Assembly (NCBI GenBank): GCA_002946415.1
Contig: NJPS01000006.1
Span: 434,001 to 498,000, forward strand
Origin: Rutstroemia sp. NJR-2017a BVV2
Taxonomy: Eukaryota > Ascomycota > Leotiomycetes > Helotiales > Rutstroemiaceae
Direction: 5' to 3'
DNA: 64,000 bases
Shown one piece after another: positions 1-10,758 of this stretch; positions within the stretch are counted from its first letter, which is position 1; each line of letters opens with the position of its first letter. A program made the translations under genes and the position numbers. Under the pieces are notes generated by a model. The model was not told the origin of the DNA. It ran no database searches and was given only the letters and a program-made list of their open reading frames with translations.

Positions 1-136
1 AAACTTAACCAACCAAACAACCAATCCAGATGCGATGCAAAGATACTGATTATATATACAGTCAAAAAAGCGATTTTTAAAACCGTATCAATCAATCAAG
101 AAAGAAAGAAAAATCCTCCTCCTCTTCTCCAGTATC

Positions 137-1813
137 TCAGAGCGCAGAAGTATGAGCGAGTTTTCCGCTCCTCAACTCCTCATCTCCTATTAACTTCCTT
201 TTCCTTGCCGACGAACTCGAGGGTATGGGTGGATCGAGTTCTTCCGGCTTTTGCGTCTCCTTCTCCGTCTCTTCATCTATCTCTTTCTCTTTCTCTTTCT
301 CTCCCACCCCATTCTCCCGACTCTGACTCGGCCTCAGCGCCTTCCTCTCACCAGCCTCCATGTTCCTCTCCTCCTCCTTCCTCTCGCTCAAACCCAACTG
401 CTTAGCCTTCTCCCTCGCCTCCCACTTCTCCCTCAACACGCTATACACCATCAAATACTGCGTCGGACGATGCACCATCAGCATCCTCTGATCTCTCAGC
501 CTCTTCACCGTATCGAAAACAGGATCATCGTCTTTCCCCAAATTATCCAATTGCCCCTTTTCTAATTCCCGCGAGAGATGATCCAGCGCAATGAATGTTC
601 CTGTGCGGCCCACGCCCGCCGAGCAATGGATAATGCGCGGAGTGGTGGAGTGATTGTTGGCTATGCGGGAGACGTTGAGGAGAGTGAGGAGGGATTGGAT
701 GTCCTCGGGTGATTGGGGTACGTCGTTGTCGGGCCAGTTCAGGAAGAGGAAATGGTGGATTGTGCGTTCTTCTCCTGATTCTTCTTCTGTTGGTTGAGGT
801 TGGGGTTGGACTTGCTCTTGTTGCGCTTCTTGCTCCGTTTCTTTCGTCTCTTCTCCTTCCACCTGTTCCTCTTTGCTCTTCTCGCTACCACTCGTGCTCG
901 GCACTGGCGACGGCGCGCGCGGGACTCGTTTTAGTTTCAACGTCCTCCTGACCGTACCCCGCTCCTCTTCTCTCGCCACACATTTTACCTCCCAATCCCC
1001 CAATCTCTTCACCTCCCCCACAGTCTCCGGATAATAGACGCCACACTTCTCAATCCCACCCTCCACCGGTCGAGTCAGCATGACCACCACTTCGGCCTTC
1101 TCCTGCCAACACATTTCCCAGAACAATCCCCCATCATGTCCATTATCCCTCGGGCCCTGGGTCGCTATATAATTTTCCGCCACTTCGTCATCTCCCCGCG
1201 CCGTAGCGCTACGTAACATGATCGGCGATGCATTGATATAACCAAATTGTAAAGATGACAAATGAATCCGATGATGTTCCCATGGATAGACGTCGCGGTA
1301 GCGGTTTCGACTGCGCGCGACGGGATGGAACATTATGGAGTTGGGCATCGTTCGTAGAGTCTGCTCATGCTCGCTCAGTAGGGCGAATTTGTTATTTAAT
1401 ATCCTCATTGGCAAGCTCAGAAATTGCGGAATGCTATTGTTCGACTTCTGCTGTTGCGAGTGCCATGATAAATCCGTCTTGACCGCCAAACCAGCCGTGG
1501 GGGGACATATTGCGGGAGAGGGGGATTTCGCTCTTGGTGGTGCGGTTGCCAGTGAAAGTAAAGGTTTGTCCGAAGTCGAAGGGCGTCTTTCGTAAATGGA
1601 GGAAACTTTGCTCTTGAACAGCTCCGATGACGAGGAATCCCCGAGCGAGGGCGCGCTTCTATTGTTGTCGGAACTCATGATGTTCTGCTCGTCGTGGTGG
1701 TGGCGATGACCGGGTTTATGATGATGTATGTAGATGCGAATTCGCTGGGAAAGCGGAACTTTATCCACACCGGGGGTCGTTCTATGGTGCAGATGATGTC
1801 CCAGGAGCCCCAT
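137..1813 (-). CDS. Protein tyrosine phosphatase, classical (PYP-type)
   Basis: Single-exon frame of 558 residues. It hydrolyses phosphotyrosine on proteins, and in fungi such enzymes usually damp MAP-kinase or cell-cycle signalling. Seen in the sequence: the substrate-loop stretch NRYRDVYPWEHHRIHL, the WPD loop (W360-P361-D362) supplying the general acid, and the signature HCSAGVGRTG with nucleophile C397 and R403, followed by QYLMVYSV as the Q-loop region. A Glu/Gln/Ser-rich insert of about 60 residues (roughly 295-350) separates the beta-sheet core from the WPD loop, and the C-terminal 90 residues are charged low-complexity sequence. The first 45 residues are His-rich and look unlike coding sequence, so the ATG at 1678 (MSSDNN) may be the true start. 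The family is certain; the specific orthologue is not. Confidence 0.9.
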   Translation of the reverse strand: MGLLGHHLHHRTTPGVDKVPLSQRIRIYIHHHKPGHRHHHDEQNIMSSDNNRSAPSLGDSSSSELFKSKVSSIYERRPSTSDKPLLSLATAPPRAKSPSPAICPPTAGLAVKTDLSWHSQQQKSNNSIPQFLSLPMRILNNKFALLSEHEQTLRTMPNSIMFHPVARSRNRYRDVYPWEHHRIHLSSLQFGYINASPIMLRSATARGDDEVAENYIATQGPRDNGHDGGLFWEMCWQEKAEVVVMLTRPVEGGIEKCGVYYPETVGEVKRLGDWEVKCVAREEERGTVRRTLKLKRVPRAPSPVPSTSGSEKSKEEQVEGEETKETEQEAQQEQVQPQPQPTEEESGEERTIHHFLFLNWPDNDVPQSPEDIQSLLTLLNVSRIANNHSTTPRIIHCSAGVGRTGTFIALDHLSRELEKGQLDNLGKDDDPVFDTVKRLRDQRMLMVHRPTQYLMVYSVLREKWEAREKAKQLGLSERKEEERNMEAGERKALRPSQSRENGVGEKEKEKEIDEETEKETQKPEELDPPIPSSSSARKRKLIGDEELRSGKLAHTSAL

Positions 1814-2904
1814 TGACTTTCGCGCGAACAGGCTTGCGGTTGGGGATTTTACGTTTCGTGTAACGGGTGAGCGACCGGTTTGAGCTTCGATGCTGTCGGA
1901 TTGGTGAATTGACTGTTTGCTTAAGGAAGGATCCTATATCCTCTCTTGTTGGTGCTACCTAGATGTCGAGAAGAGAGTTTCAGGGACAGGAATAGAAGGA
2001 ACAGTGTCTGGGGCGGTCGTATAGTTCAGGCAAAGCAGGATGAGACAGATAGCGCAAGGAACCATTACTATACAAGCATTACTAGGCAGGTATTTAAAAG
2101 ATCTGTCAGTAGAGAGGAACAAATATACAAGAAAAGCTAGAGAAGAAGGATTGAAAATCAGATTAATAATAATAACAAGTACGGGAAAAGAGTGACCCGA
2201 GAGATTGAAGCAGAACAAGAAGATAGAAGCAGGTTCCAGATGAATGGAAATGTTCCGTCGTGAAGGTTATAGTTATGTAGATCCCAAAGGTGGTGTTTTC
2301 TTTTTTCCCTTCTCTCTGCTTCCCCAGATAACCGATTAGTAACCCGATATTCGGATGGATGGCGGGCCTCTCAGGATGAATACCATGGCTCTGGGAAAAG
2401 GAGTTCCAAAATTAAACTCATCTACTCGAGTGCTCTAAACTTAATCTACCTCGGTATTGGCTATGGGTCCAAGTGTTGGTTGATTGGAGAAGATCAATCA
2501 TGCGGCGCTTGCATTCGAGAATGTTTCAAATCCTTCTTCAGCCCCGCCACCAGATCTCGGAATCGAGGCCATGGATGCCTATCGATTTCGTTTTGCAGGG
2601 ACTTGCGAAACTTAGGCACTTGTCTACCAGTGGCGTCTGAGCTTGGGGTCCAAAGGGGCTCAAATTACTCCATGCATTTGAATCGATGAGCGTGAAGAGA
2701 CGAAGTTGTATTGCAGGGTGCAGATGAATTGCTCGTATGGACCAATTGAACGTATATTAATCCTTACAGTGATACCATATATCTCCGTAGTAATATGCCA
2801 TTAATCTCAAGAATACTTCTTTTCCAGAGCCTGTTGCTGTACCCCAAATAGCGTTCCCATAATGATACATCGTAAGTGTAGCGTAAAGTAAAACCCAGCT
2901 GCCC
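1814..2904. other. Gene-free stretch, about 1.1 kb
   Basis: This lies upstream of the phosphatase and downstream of the Shg1-type gene, both on the minus strand. Only short frames without recognisable motifs are present. It probably holds the phosphatase promoter and the 3' untranslated region of the other gene. I see no RNA gene or repeat. Confidence 0.4.
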
Positions 2905-5257
2905 TTAATCCCGCCTTGACTCTCTCCTGCGACTTCTACTTCTGCTCCTCTTCCTATCTCTATCGCGATCACGATCCCTATCCCTATCCCGGTCTCTATC
3001 TCGATCCCTATCTCTCCTATCCCTATCTCGGCTTCGACTCCTACTTCGATCTCTTCTACGCTCCCTATCTCGGCTACGACTCCTATACCTCCTCGAATCC
3101 CTATCCCTCCTATCATCCGGCGAGCGACTTCTCCCCCTCGTCCTATCCTTATCACGATCTCGCCTAGGACTACGCGAGCGTGATCTTCTCCTCGACTTCT
3201 CGTCATCCCTTGTCCTCCGTAACTCTCTATCCTTATCCCTATCTCTACTTCTCTCACGCTTTCTATCAGGATCTCTCGTCGTGATGCTTCCACGTCTCTC
3301 AGTCGCGCCCGGAACATATCGATCAATGTTGATCGGACTTGTGCTTCTCTCAATACGACTGCCCCGTCGAGTTGGAGATCTGTCTCTTGGGCGAGACTCC
3401 CTCGTGCTTCTATCCTTATCTCTGTGACTTTCCCTATCACGCGAAGTCTCGCGTTTTCTCGTAGAAACCGGACTGCTCATCCTATCATCCTCCTTTGGTC
3501 GCGGCGTCGAAGCAACTTCATCCTTCTTAATTAGTCCCTTCCTCTCTGCATTCCACAATCTAGCTTCTTCAGCGCGTGCCTGTGCAGCAGCTAGTTTGAA
3601 TGCCTCCGTGTCTTGCACCGAAACACTTGGTCTCGTGTGTTCATGTCGTGTATCACGGTCTCGGTCCCTAACTCGATCACGGCTCCGCGACCTGTAGCTT
3701 CTGCGCCTATCTCGCGATCTTGACCGAGGACGATCTCGGCGGTCATCACGATCTCTGCTTGATCTTCGCCGTCTATACTCGCCTCGATCTCGGCTATCCT
3801 TTCGATCGCGATCGCCACGATCTCTGCTATCGCGACGTTTCCTTTCATCCCTGTCTCTACTTCCATGTCGAGATCGCTCATCTCTATCCCTGCGGTCATC
3901 TCTGCTGGAATCTGCGGCTGGCTCATCCTTGGCTTTAGGACGATCAGGAATTGAGGCATTTCCCGGCTCATTACTTGCATCCTTAGTATCAATTGATTTG
4001 ATGGTTGGAGATACCGGTGTCTTCGAGCCTGCCTCTTCCCTGATTTTAGTAACTGCAGTCTTCTTCACTTCTGCTACCTTTGCAGGTGAATCTCTCGAAA
4101 TTGGATTGATCGCCGAAGCAGGCATAGCTTTCCGTGGAGGTGGTGCGAGTGTCTCGTCAACTTCCAACTCCAATTGATGTCTCGAACGTTGAGCGACCCT
4201 TTTCCCTTCATTGAGCAAATCATCCAGTGCTTCCTGTTCAAGACGTTCGATATCCTCTTTAGATAATTCTGGCTTGCGAGCGGATTCCTTAACATCTGCT
4301 GTCGAGTCTTTGTGTTTATCGTCGTCATATCTTCTCCTTCGATCATCCCTCTCCCTATCACGGCTCCTGTCTCTATCACGGCTCCTATCTCTGTCGCGGT
4401 CTCTGCGATCTCTGTCCCTATCTCTGTCGCGGTCCCGATCACGGTCACGATCTCTACCCCTATCTCTACCCTTTTCTCTTTCTCTCCTTTCCTTCTCTCT
4501 CTCCTCCTCCAACTCCAATTCAGCCTTCCTCCTCGCCTCTCTCTTCCTCTCCTGATCAGCCTCAATTCTCTTCTCCTCCTCCCTCCTCTTCAGCTTCTCC
4601 AACTTCCTCTTCTCATCCGCAATCGCCTTCTCTTTCTCCCACAACTCTTCTCTAGCCTTCTCCCTCGCTTCCCTCTTCTTCGCCGCTTCCTCCGCATATT
4701 GTTCATCAGTCTTCCCCCCTCTCAAGAACTCCTTCTCTGCCGCTTCCTCCCCAATGTCATTTTTCCGAATCGTACGAATCCCATTTTCAATCTTTTCAAT
4801 ATGCGCGTCGATCAATTTATCAATTCGCGCTTCCGCAGACTGATAGACACCCGCTCGATCGACCGCTCCCTCAATAAGTAACGTCGCCTTGCTCCGATCC
4901 ATCTCCAGCAATTTCGTATTGTTCTCCAATTGCTCCTCCGCAACACTCAACAAAGAACGTGTAAATTCACTTTCAAACTCCTGTAAAGCATCAATTTAGT
5001 ATATATTCCTCTGTGAAAACCCGAGTCACTTCATCCAATGCCAGCGTCGCAAAGGAGCAGAAGAAATAGAAACCCAAACATACACTCCCCTCCATCTCCT
5101 CCCAAACCTGCTTCCTCAAACTATCATATCCACCCTTCTTCTTAAACGTATGCGCCAGTCCCTCAATCGCCGCTCTCGTCGCCGACGCCAGCGGTAAATC
5201 CGACGTCTTTATTTTCTTGCGCGGCGGCGGTGCATGTGGAGAAGACATGGTTGCCAT
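2905..5257 (-). CDS. COMPASS (Set1C) Shg1/BOD1-domain protein with long RS/RD tail
   Basis: Two exons, 5257-5084 and 4980-2905, joined in phase 0 across a 103-nt GTATGT...CAG intron, giving 749 residues. Residues about 28-125 match the Shg1/BOD1 domain: IEGLAHTFKKKGGYDSLRKQ, the exon-2 stretch FTRSLLSVAEEQL and LIEGAVDRAGVYQSAEARID. In yeast, Shg1 is a small subunit of the Set1 H3K4 methyltransferase complex. Here the domain is followed by a charged coiled-coil of about 100 residues and then several hundred residues of RD, DRDR, RS and SRSR repeats, much longer than yeast Shg1 and resembling splicing-factor tails. This suggests a nuclear protein linking chromatin and RNA processing, which is inference. 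The repeats create long spurious frames on both strands. The domain call is good; COMPASS membership is inferred. Confidence 0.82.
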
Positions 5258-5656
5258 TATCTCTCACTCCCAAATCCCAAATAATTCGAACTTGTATGTG
5301 TTGGCACCTGGCGTAGAATAATTCACTTCATACTGGTGTCATGCGCGCAATTTGAATTTTAAACAAAGCTATTGATAGATCGAGGAATGAATGGAAGCTG
5401 TACTGACCGGGAAAGTTCTCAAGATGCGACCGCGTCACGTGTGAGCTACAAGACAAGTTCACTGCGCGCTAGTGGGGAAGCTAAGATTGGGAACCTTCAA
5501 CTCTGGAGCGACGACATCGAATTCGAGTTGTTTGTAATTTACGGTATACGTCCCTCTAAAGCCACTCATTGAGCAGTCTTGCAATTGGAGACTGTGCTCA
5601 ATTCTCTACGTCCTCATCCATCCTCAAAAGTTTCAAGTTCGCATCACATCTACATC
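5258..5656. promoter_or_regulatory. Divergent promoter region, Shg1-type gene and complex I subunit
   Basis: These 399 bases separate two divergently transcribed start codons, so promoters for both genes must lie here. No specific operator could be recognised. Confidence 0.4.
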
Positions 5657-6007
5657 ATGGTTCATAAAGTTCTCTTCTGGGGTGGTTTCGGTATGTTTCC
5701 CCTCCATCCCTCTCCCCTCTTAATTCTCCGTTCCCGTTACATCCCACTAGTCTGGACCCTCCCAATCTAATACTTCCACTTAGGCATCGCCGTCCGTGTC
5801 TGGCAACTTGGTCTAGAGATGCGACCCTTCTTCAACCGCGAGTCACTGTGGGTATACCCGGTCTTCGGCGGCGCGGGCGCCAGTTTCGGGTATTGGATGC
5901 AAGGTGTAGAGCAGCGACAGCAGGCTATTTTGGGAGCGAGACGGACAGCGATCTTGGAGAAGAGGCAGAGGAGAGCGGAGCGGGAAGCTGCGGAGGGGAG
6001 CGCTTGA
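5657..6007 (+). CDS. Small complex I accessory subunit (fungal 14 kDa-type)
   Basis: Exons 5657-5690 and 5784-6007 are joined across a 93-nt intron (GTATGT donor, CTAAT branch, TAG acceptor), giving 85 residues. The N-terminus reads MVHKVLFWGGFGIAVRVWQL, followed by a conserved block with LEMRPFFNRESLWVYPVFGG and a short hydrophobic segment ASFGYWM. The C-terminus is a basic helix rich in Arg, Glu and Ala. This matches my memory of the fungal protein usually labelled NADH-ubiquinone oxidoreductase 14 kDa subunit, a single-span accessory subunit of the membrane arm. It is an accessory rather than a catalytic protein. The frame is interrupted by the intron after 11 codons, so simple frame searches miss the start. 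The name rests on recognition and not on a motif with known function. Confidence 0.7.
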
Positions 6008-6421
6008 TTGAATATGGGGATAGATCTAGGGATGGTTATACGGGTGAATGCGTGTTTCTAGGGTGCGGAAAAGGAAGGTGAGAAGGGGGGAGAGTGAAGT
6101 TAACAGTGTAGAAGGATGGAGGAATCGCAACTGTACAAAGAGTTACATGCATTCAGCCAATGAGAATAAGATATAACATATACCAGTTCTTGTTTGTACA
6201 AGTACAGTGAAAGAAGATTAGCTTGTTATGGATGATCAAGCAGTTTTATTTCAAAACGAGACAAACCGGGTTGAATCATGCATTTCATTTGTCGTTCAGC
6301 CATTACACTATCATACAGCAGATGTAATCCTGATATCCTCTCCACCGGAGTTCTTTTAAACGCCATAACCAAGCCCTGCTCACGGAGTTATCCTCTTATA
6401 TATTTCCTCATCCATATACTA
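6008..6421. other. Convergent 3' region
   Basis: Short space between the 3' ends of the complex I subunit and the eIF2B delta gene. It should hold both polyadenylation regions. No gene is seen. Confidence 0.4.
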
Positions 6422-7954
6422 CTACTGAGCCTCATTCCCCAGCCTATGCAACACTGGAACTGAAGTCGGTGGTACGTTTCCACTCTCAGTGACAATCATA
6501 TCAATGTACTCGGCCGGCGTAACATCATACATAGGATTGCAGAGTTGTAGCTTCTTGATATCATTCCACTTCTCCAATGGCCCACCAGAAATGACGAGCT
6601 CATCCGCTGGTGCGATTTCGTTGTGGACGATTGAGTCCAGAGCTACACGATCAGTAAACTTAATGGTTTCACAGAGAACAATGACTGGCTTGTCCTCCTC
6701 TTTAGCCTCCATGGCTACCAGTGCTGTTCCTATCCTCGAGAACAGGCGACCATTTCCCATCATTGCATGGGCTCCTAGTAGAACCTTTGTCGTATCCTGA
6801 ATATTGTGGCTCAGCCCGTTAATCAGGCAGTATTTAACTTCAATGCCCAACGTCACAAGTGCTGCTGCCAAATGCTTGCCTTCGTGTAGTGGCCTTGAAT
6901 CTACTACGATGACTCGGAATTTCCTGCCCATTTCATGAGCTTTGACCAATGCTCTTTGCACCAGACTACTTTTAGCGTAAGTCAATATAACATCTCCATC
7001 TCGAATTTTCTCGGCGGCACTGTCAGCGATGACTTTGTCGGCGAAAGTGACCCTCTCGCGCGTGAATATATCTATGGCATCGCATACGCTCTCCTTAGCC
7101 TCGGATTCTGAAAGGTCTGGATCAATTTTAGAGATCTCCAGTTTTAGCCAACGGATAGCATTTCCCATAGATATAGAAAGTGGCCGGCAGGAAGAGAGAT
7201 ACTCAATCTGTGGTGAGAGAACATGCGGAATAAAGTGGCGAGTAAGACTTGCGCCAACTGGCGTTTTGTACGACTCAACGACCTGGATAGACAGTTAGAA
7301 AATAACGAAGCTTGGATACTCCAAAAGGCTTTCAAGACCAAAGAGCATCCCATATTTGGTACTTACCCTCTTGAAGGCTTGCAGTGTCGCTACAAGTCTT
7401 GCACAACTTCCACAAATAGTATAATTGCTCATCTGCAATCCAAGCGCAAGAACTGCGGGATGAACATCTTTTGTAGACCCCGCGATAGAAGTTGTCCGAG
7501 GTTTATATAAATGTCTGAAGAATTCCACAGTCTTGTCCTCCGCTTTAGGCAACTCCGGCGCGACTGGTGCTGATCTTGATGGTCCTCCTCTAATGGGCAC
7601 ATTCCGTGCATCTGTTGGCGATGGGCCGCCCTTCTTCTGTTGACCTTTCCCTCCCTTCGCACCTTCACCCTTTTGCCCTGGAATGGCTGACACAGGTGTG
7701 CTAACTTCCGAAGACTGTTTGTTCTGAACAGCTGCTGCTCTTCGTGCGGCTTTTTCTTCCTTCGCCTTCTTCTTTAATTCCGCTGGTGATAGTTTGGCCC
7801 CCTCACCAGTGGCAGCAGGAGTATCTTTCGATTTCGCAGCTTTACCACCTGCGGGCTTGTTTTGTGATGGTGATGCCGCGGGGTCTGCTGTTTCTGGTTT
7901 GGACTTGACTGGCTCTATAGGCTCAGGAGCCGCAGGAGAATCGGACGAAGGCAT
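6422..7954 (-). CDS. GCD2: Translation initiation factor eIF2B subunit delta
   Basis: Exons 7954-7367 and 7282-6422 are joined in phase 0 (84-nt intron, GTAAGT...CAG), giving 482 residues. eIF2B delta is a regulatory subunit of the guanine-nucleotide exchange factor that recharges eIF2 and responds to eIF2 alpha phosphorylation. The N-terminal 130 residues are Lys/Ala/Pro-rich and disordered, as usual in the delta subunit. The conserved C-terminal Rossmann-like half contains SMGNAIRWLKLEI, GDVILTYAKSSLVQRAL, FRVIVVDSRPLHEGK and the YCLINGLSHNIQDTTKVLLG and AHAMMGNGRLFSRIGTALVA stretches. The protein ends soon after NPMYDVTPAEYIDMIVTE, as in orthologues. Length and domain order agree with the fungal delta subunit; alpha and beta subunits lack the long basic leader. 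Confidence 0.93.
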
Positions 7955-8705
7955 TGTGGGTCTAAGAATTGCTGAAGAATCTAGATACCAGATCTTATGG
8001 CCGAGGCCAACTCGAGAGAGGAGCGCGATCGCGTCGGTATTTCCAAATTTGTGTCTTAACTAGGAATCTTCTGGGATATTTTGATTGTGGTGGGGTTGTG
8101 CGAAGGATGATGGGCAATGAGTCACGTTGAGCGATTCGAATGTTTCGGTCGGAACACAGATCGTAAAGCTTGCTGGCTTCTAGGAATGACTTTCAAGAAA
8201 CCGTAGATCTGAGAAATCCCAGATACAATTTCAAATCAGTAAAGGTAAAGGCTGTAGTTGGAGAGTGAAATTGTTTGTCAAGTTTTATTTGGGGTGAGGC
8301 TGAATGATAAAAGCTTTAGCGCCGTTTTTATCCCTGCACGCGCCCCGCGGGGGCAGCACAGTAGGTGGGTATGTAAGCAAGGCTGTCTTTCCGGTAAGAT
8401 GTGTGCAGTTCTTTTGGATATTATCATTGTGGTTGCTTTTCATATAATCATATTTGGTTGGTTTAATGATCTAATCTGCTTAGCCTCCAAGTAAAGGACC
8501 GCCCATATGTCACTGGGCCACGGTGAAAGCACGACCTGATTTGGTTCAATGTCCGGGTGTTCACATCCTGTTTCATGCCTCATTCTTGAGTTGCGGTTTA
8601 TAATATCATACAAAGGATGATGTGATCCTTGACCAAAGACCTTGCAGCAGCTCACACGAGCGAGCCTTGCACTAAAAATACGAACTCCTCCTCGGTATCC
8701 ATGCA
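7955..8705. other. Intergenic: GCD2 promoter and IF-3 3' region
   Basis: About 750 bases between the eIF2B delta start codon and the end of the IF-3 reading frame. Only short unconvincing frames are present. The stretch next to 7955 should contain the GCD2 promoter. Confidence 0.4.
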
Positions 8706-8718
8706 TCATGTTTCTTTT

Positions 8719-8784
8719 ACCACGGGTTCCTGCTGTAGCGGTGCCTCTTCTGCCACGGGTTCCTACTGTAGCGGTGCCTCTTCT
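8719..8784 (-). repeat. Two-copy 33-bp tandem repeat at the IF-3 stop codon
   Basis: Two direct 33-bp units (8719-8751 and 8752-8784) differ at two positions only. In the IF-3 frame each unit encodes an acidic peptide, EEAPLQ followed by EPV. In the upstream unit the second codon after CTA is TAG, the stop of the gene, while the downstream unit has CAG (Gln) at that site. The length is a multiple of three, so the duplication preserved the frame. Confidence 0.9.
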
Positions 8785-9512
8785 ACCACCACCTCCTGCT
8801 CGACCAGCGCCGCTGCTGCCTCCTTCTTAACCTTTCCTTCATAGAACAGCGTCGCCGTCGCCAACATATTCCCCTCCATGGGCTTAATTTCCCTCGATCC
8901 CTCCACAGCATCTACCGCATCTTTAATTCTCTTAATTAATGCCTCCGCCTCCTCTGGTGTCGCTTTCCTCCCCTTCTTTTTACCAGCCAGCACAACCTCC
9001 ACTTTATTGCCCTTTTCCAGAAACTCCTTGACCCTATTCAACCTATGTCCCAAATCATTCCCATCAATCGCCCAATTCAACTCCACCGTTTTGATAATCG
9101 CACCCGGATTCTTCCCCGCCTTCTTCGCGGCTCTCTTGGCGGCGTGCGCTTCTTTCTTATTGATGATCTTACAGATTGGCGGGATACCCGGTTCACCTTC
9201 TACAACTGTTTGCAGCATATGCGTTTTGAGGTCGATTGACTCGAGGATGGAGGCCGTAGAGCGGGGTTCGTCGAGCTTGCCCTCAGCATTGACAAGTTGA
9301 ACGGACCAGGCTTTAATTTCATTATCGCGGGGCAATCGATCTTCCGGAACAGCTGTAGATGTCCTTTTGAACATAGCGGTCCGGCGTTGCTGAAATGGAC
9401 TTAATGTAGGATACCGCAGAAACTTGGTAGAAGGTTGCTCCATCGGCGCAATAAAAACGCGATGTAGCGCTGTAGCCGTATTGAACACGCATCTTGAGTT
9501 CCGCATGTTCAT
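8763..9512 (-). CDS. Mitochondrial translation initiation factor IF-3
   Basis: Frame open from 9605; I chose the ATG at 9512 (MNMRNSRCVFNTATALHRVF) because it begins an Arg-rich, acid-poor leader typical of a mitochondrial presequence, giving 249 residues. IF-3 binds the small mitoribosomal subunit, prevents premature joining and checks initiator tRNA. Seen: the IF-3 N-domain with RLPRDNEIKAWSVQLVNAEG and PPICKIINKKEAH, then the C-domain with KTVELNWAIDGNDLGHRLNR and VKEFLEKGNKVEVVL. The tail is an acidic Glu/Val/Pro stretch ending at a TAG inside a 33-bp repeat; 17 more in-frame codons follow before TGA at 8706-8708. It is divergent from IMP1, 181 bases away. Confidence 0.85.
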   Translation of the reverse strand: MNMRNSRCVFNTATALHRVFIAPMEQPSTKFLRYPTLSPFQQRRTAMFKRTSTAVPEDRLPRDNEIKAWSVQLVNAEGKLDEPRSTASILESIDLKTHMLQTVVEGEPGIPPICKIINKKEAHAAKRAAKKAGKNPGAIIKTVELNWAIDGNDLGHRLNRVKEFLEKGNKVEVVLAGKKKGRKATPEEAEALIKRIKDAVDAVEGSREIKPMEGNMLATATLFYEGKVKKEAAAALVEQEVVVEEAPLQ

Positions 9513-9693
9513 CCAATTTGGAGTTGAAAGAGCGTGGTTGTGATGTAGCTCGGAGAAAAGATCTGGGGAAGTTGACAGAATAATTTCGACCCCGCCTAAT
9601 CCCAAATAGGCATCAAGCTATCAAAAGATTCCTGAACCTCCACCATATGACGATTTCATATCAGACGTTGTAAATCTAGCAAAAGAACATGTC
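9513..9693. promoter_or_regulatory. Shared divergent promoter, IF-3 and IMP1
   Basis: Only 181 bases separate the two proposed start codons, so the promoters must overlap. Both products work in mitochondria, which makes co-regulation plausible. No factor-binding site was identified. Confidence 0.45.
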
Positions 9694-10367
9694 ATGATAC
9701 CTTTCAGAACACTGACCCGGCCATTTCGGACCTTCAGACCGTTTCGTCCTAACCTCTCTCTTCCACCCCGCCGCGCCTTCTCAACCGCATCTCGGATATT
9801 CAACTCCGCCAAAACTCGGTATGCCGGTCATCCCCTTCGCGTATCCATAGCGGTCGTCAAGTTATGCTTTGCATTCCATGTTGTCCAAGAATACATGTAT
9901 GTGCTAGCGCCAGCAGGTGGTGCATCCATGCTTCCTACGTTTCTTGTAGCCGGAGATTGGTTCCTCATTGACAGAAAGTATCGACGGGGGCACGATATCC
10001 AAGTGGGAGATTGTGTCACGTTTGATTCGGTGGCTGTACCGGGAGAGCGGGCGATTAAGAGGGTGATTGGGTTAGCGGGTGATTGTGTGATGATGGGAAC
10101 GCCCGGATCAGGACATAAAGAGATGATTAGAGTATGTGTGAATGTCACATGCCTTGAGATTGAGTATGAATAAATGCTAAAGCTTCATAGGTACCAGAGG
10201 GCCATTGTTGGTTAGTGGGAGATAACTTACCGTGGTCAAGGGACTCGAGGATGCTCGGCCCGGTACCGATGGCATTAATTAAGGGGAAGGTTATTGCAAA
10301 AGTTCTGCCGTGGAAGGAAAGGAGGTGGATCGAAAATCCTTTGACGCCAGTCGAGGAGGTAGAGTAG
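9694..10367 (+). CDS. IMP1: Mitochondrial inner membrane protease subunit 1
   Basis: Exons 9694-10131 and 10191-10367 are joined in phase 0 (59-nt GTATGT...TAG intron), giving 204 residues. It is a type I signal-peptidase-family serine protease of the inner membrane that trims sorting signals of proteins in the intermembrane space. The first 45 residues are rich in Arg, Pro and Phe, a targeting leader. Then come a hydrophobic segment, box B GGASMLPTF with catalytic S78, GDWFLIDRKYRRG, box D GERAIKRVIGLAGD with catalytic K122, and exon 2 with VPEGHCWLVGDNLPWSRDSR. The Ser-Lys spacing of 44 equals the yeast Imp1 spacing as I recall it (S40/K84). Imp1 is favoured over Imp2 by the NLPWSRDSR box. 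Confidence 0.92.
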
Positions 10368-10758
10368 ACTCAGAGCCCTAGAGGAATCACAAATATTACA
10401 AGTATCCATTCAATTATAGACCCTGCCAAACCTTCGGGATAATCGCATTATGTTGCCTGGTCTTTGAAGATTTTTCGAGCATCATTCGAAGCTGTGGATA
10501 TCATAATCTTCTATCTAATTACACCGGAATAATAACTGGAGTTCCAAATGAGCTGCGTAAAGGTGGAGGAAAACGTGAAAAATATTTATGATGGCCAAAT
10601 CCATAAAATACAGCCATCGAACAGTAATCGGGACTTGTAATACCCATTCTCCGCCAATGCTCGCTTCAAAACGATTATGCCTTTGGTCATACTCCTAACA
10701 CCGTGCCAACCCAAAAGCTAGATGCAAATTACAAAGAAATCTTTTCTTGTGACACCCT
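10368..10758. other. Convergent 3' region of IMP1 and VAC8
   Basis: About 390 bases between two convergent stop codons. No gene, repeat or RNA gene was seen. Confidence 0.4.

Noticed and set aside
2916..4881. Several plus-strand and alternative-frame ORFs of 70-230 residues within the Shg1-type gene
   Set aside because: They are shadows of the RD/RS hexanucleotide-like repeats; the minus-strand frame carries the conserved domain and the intron phases.
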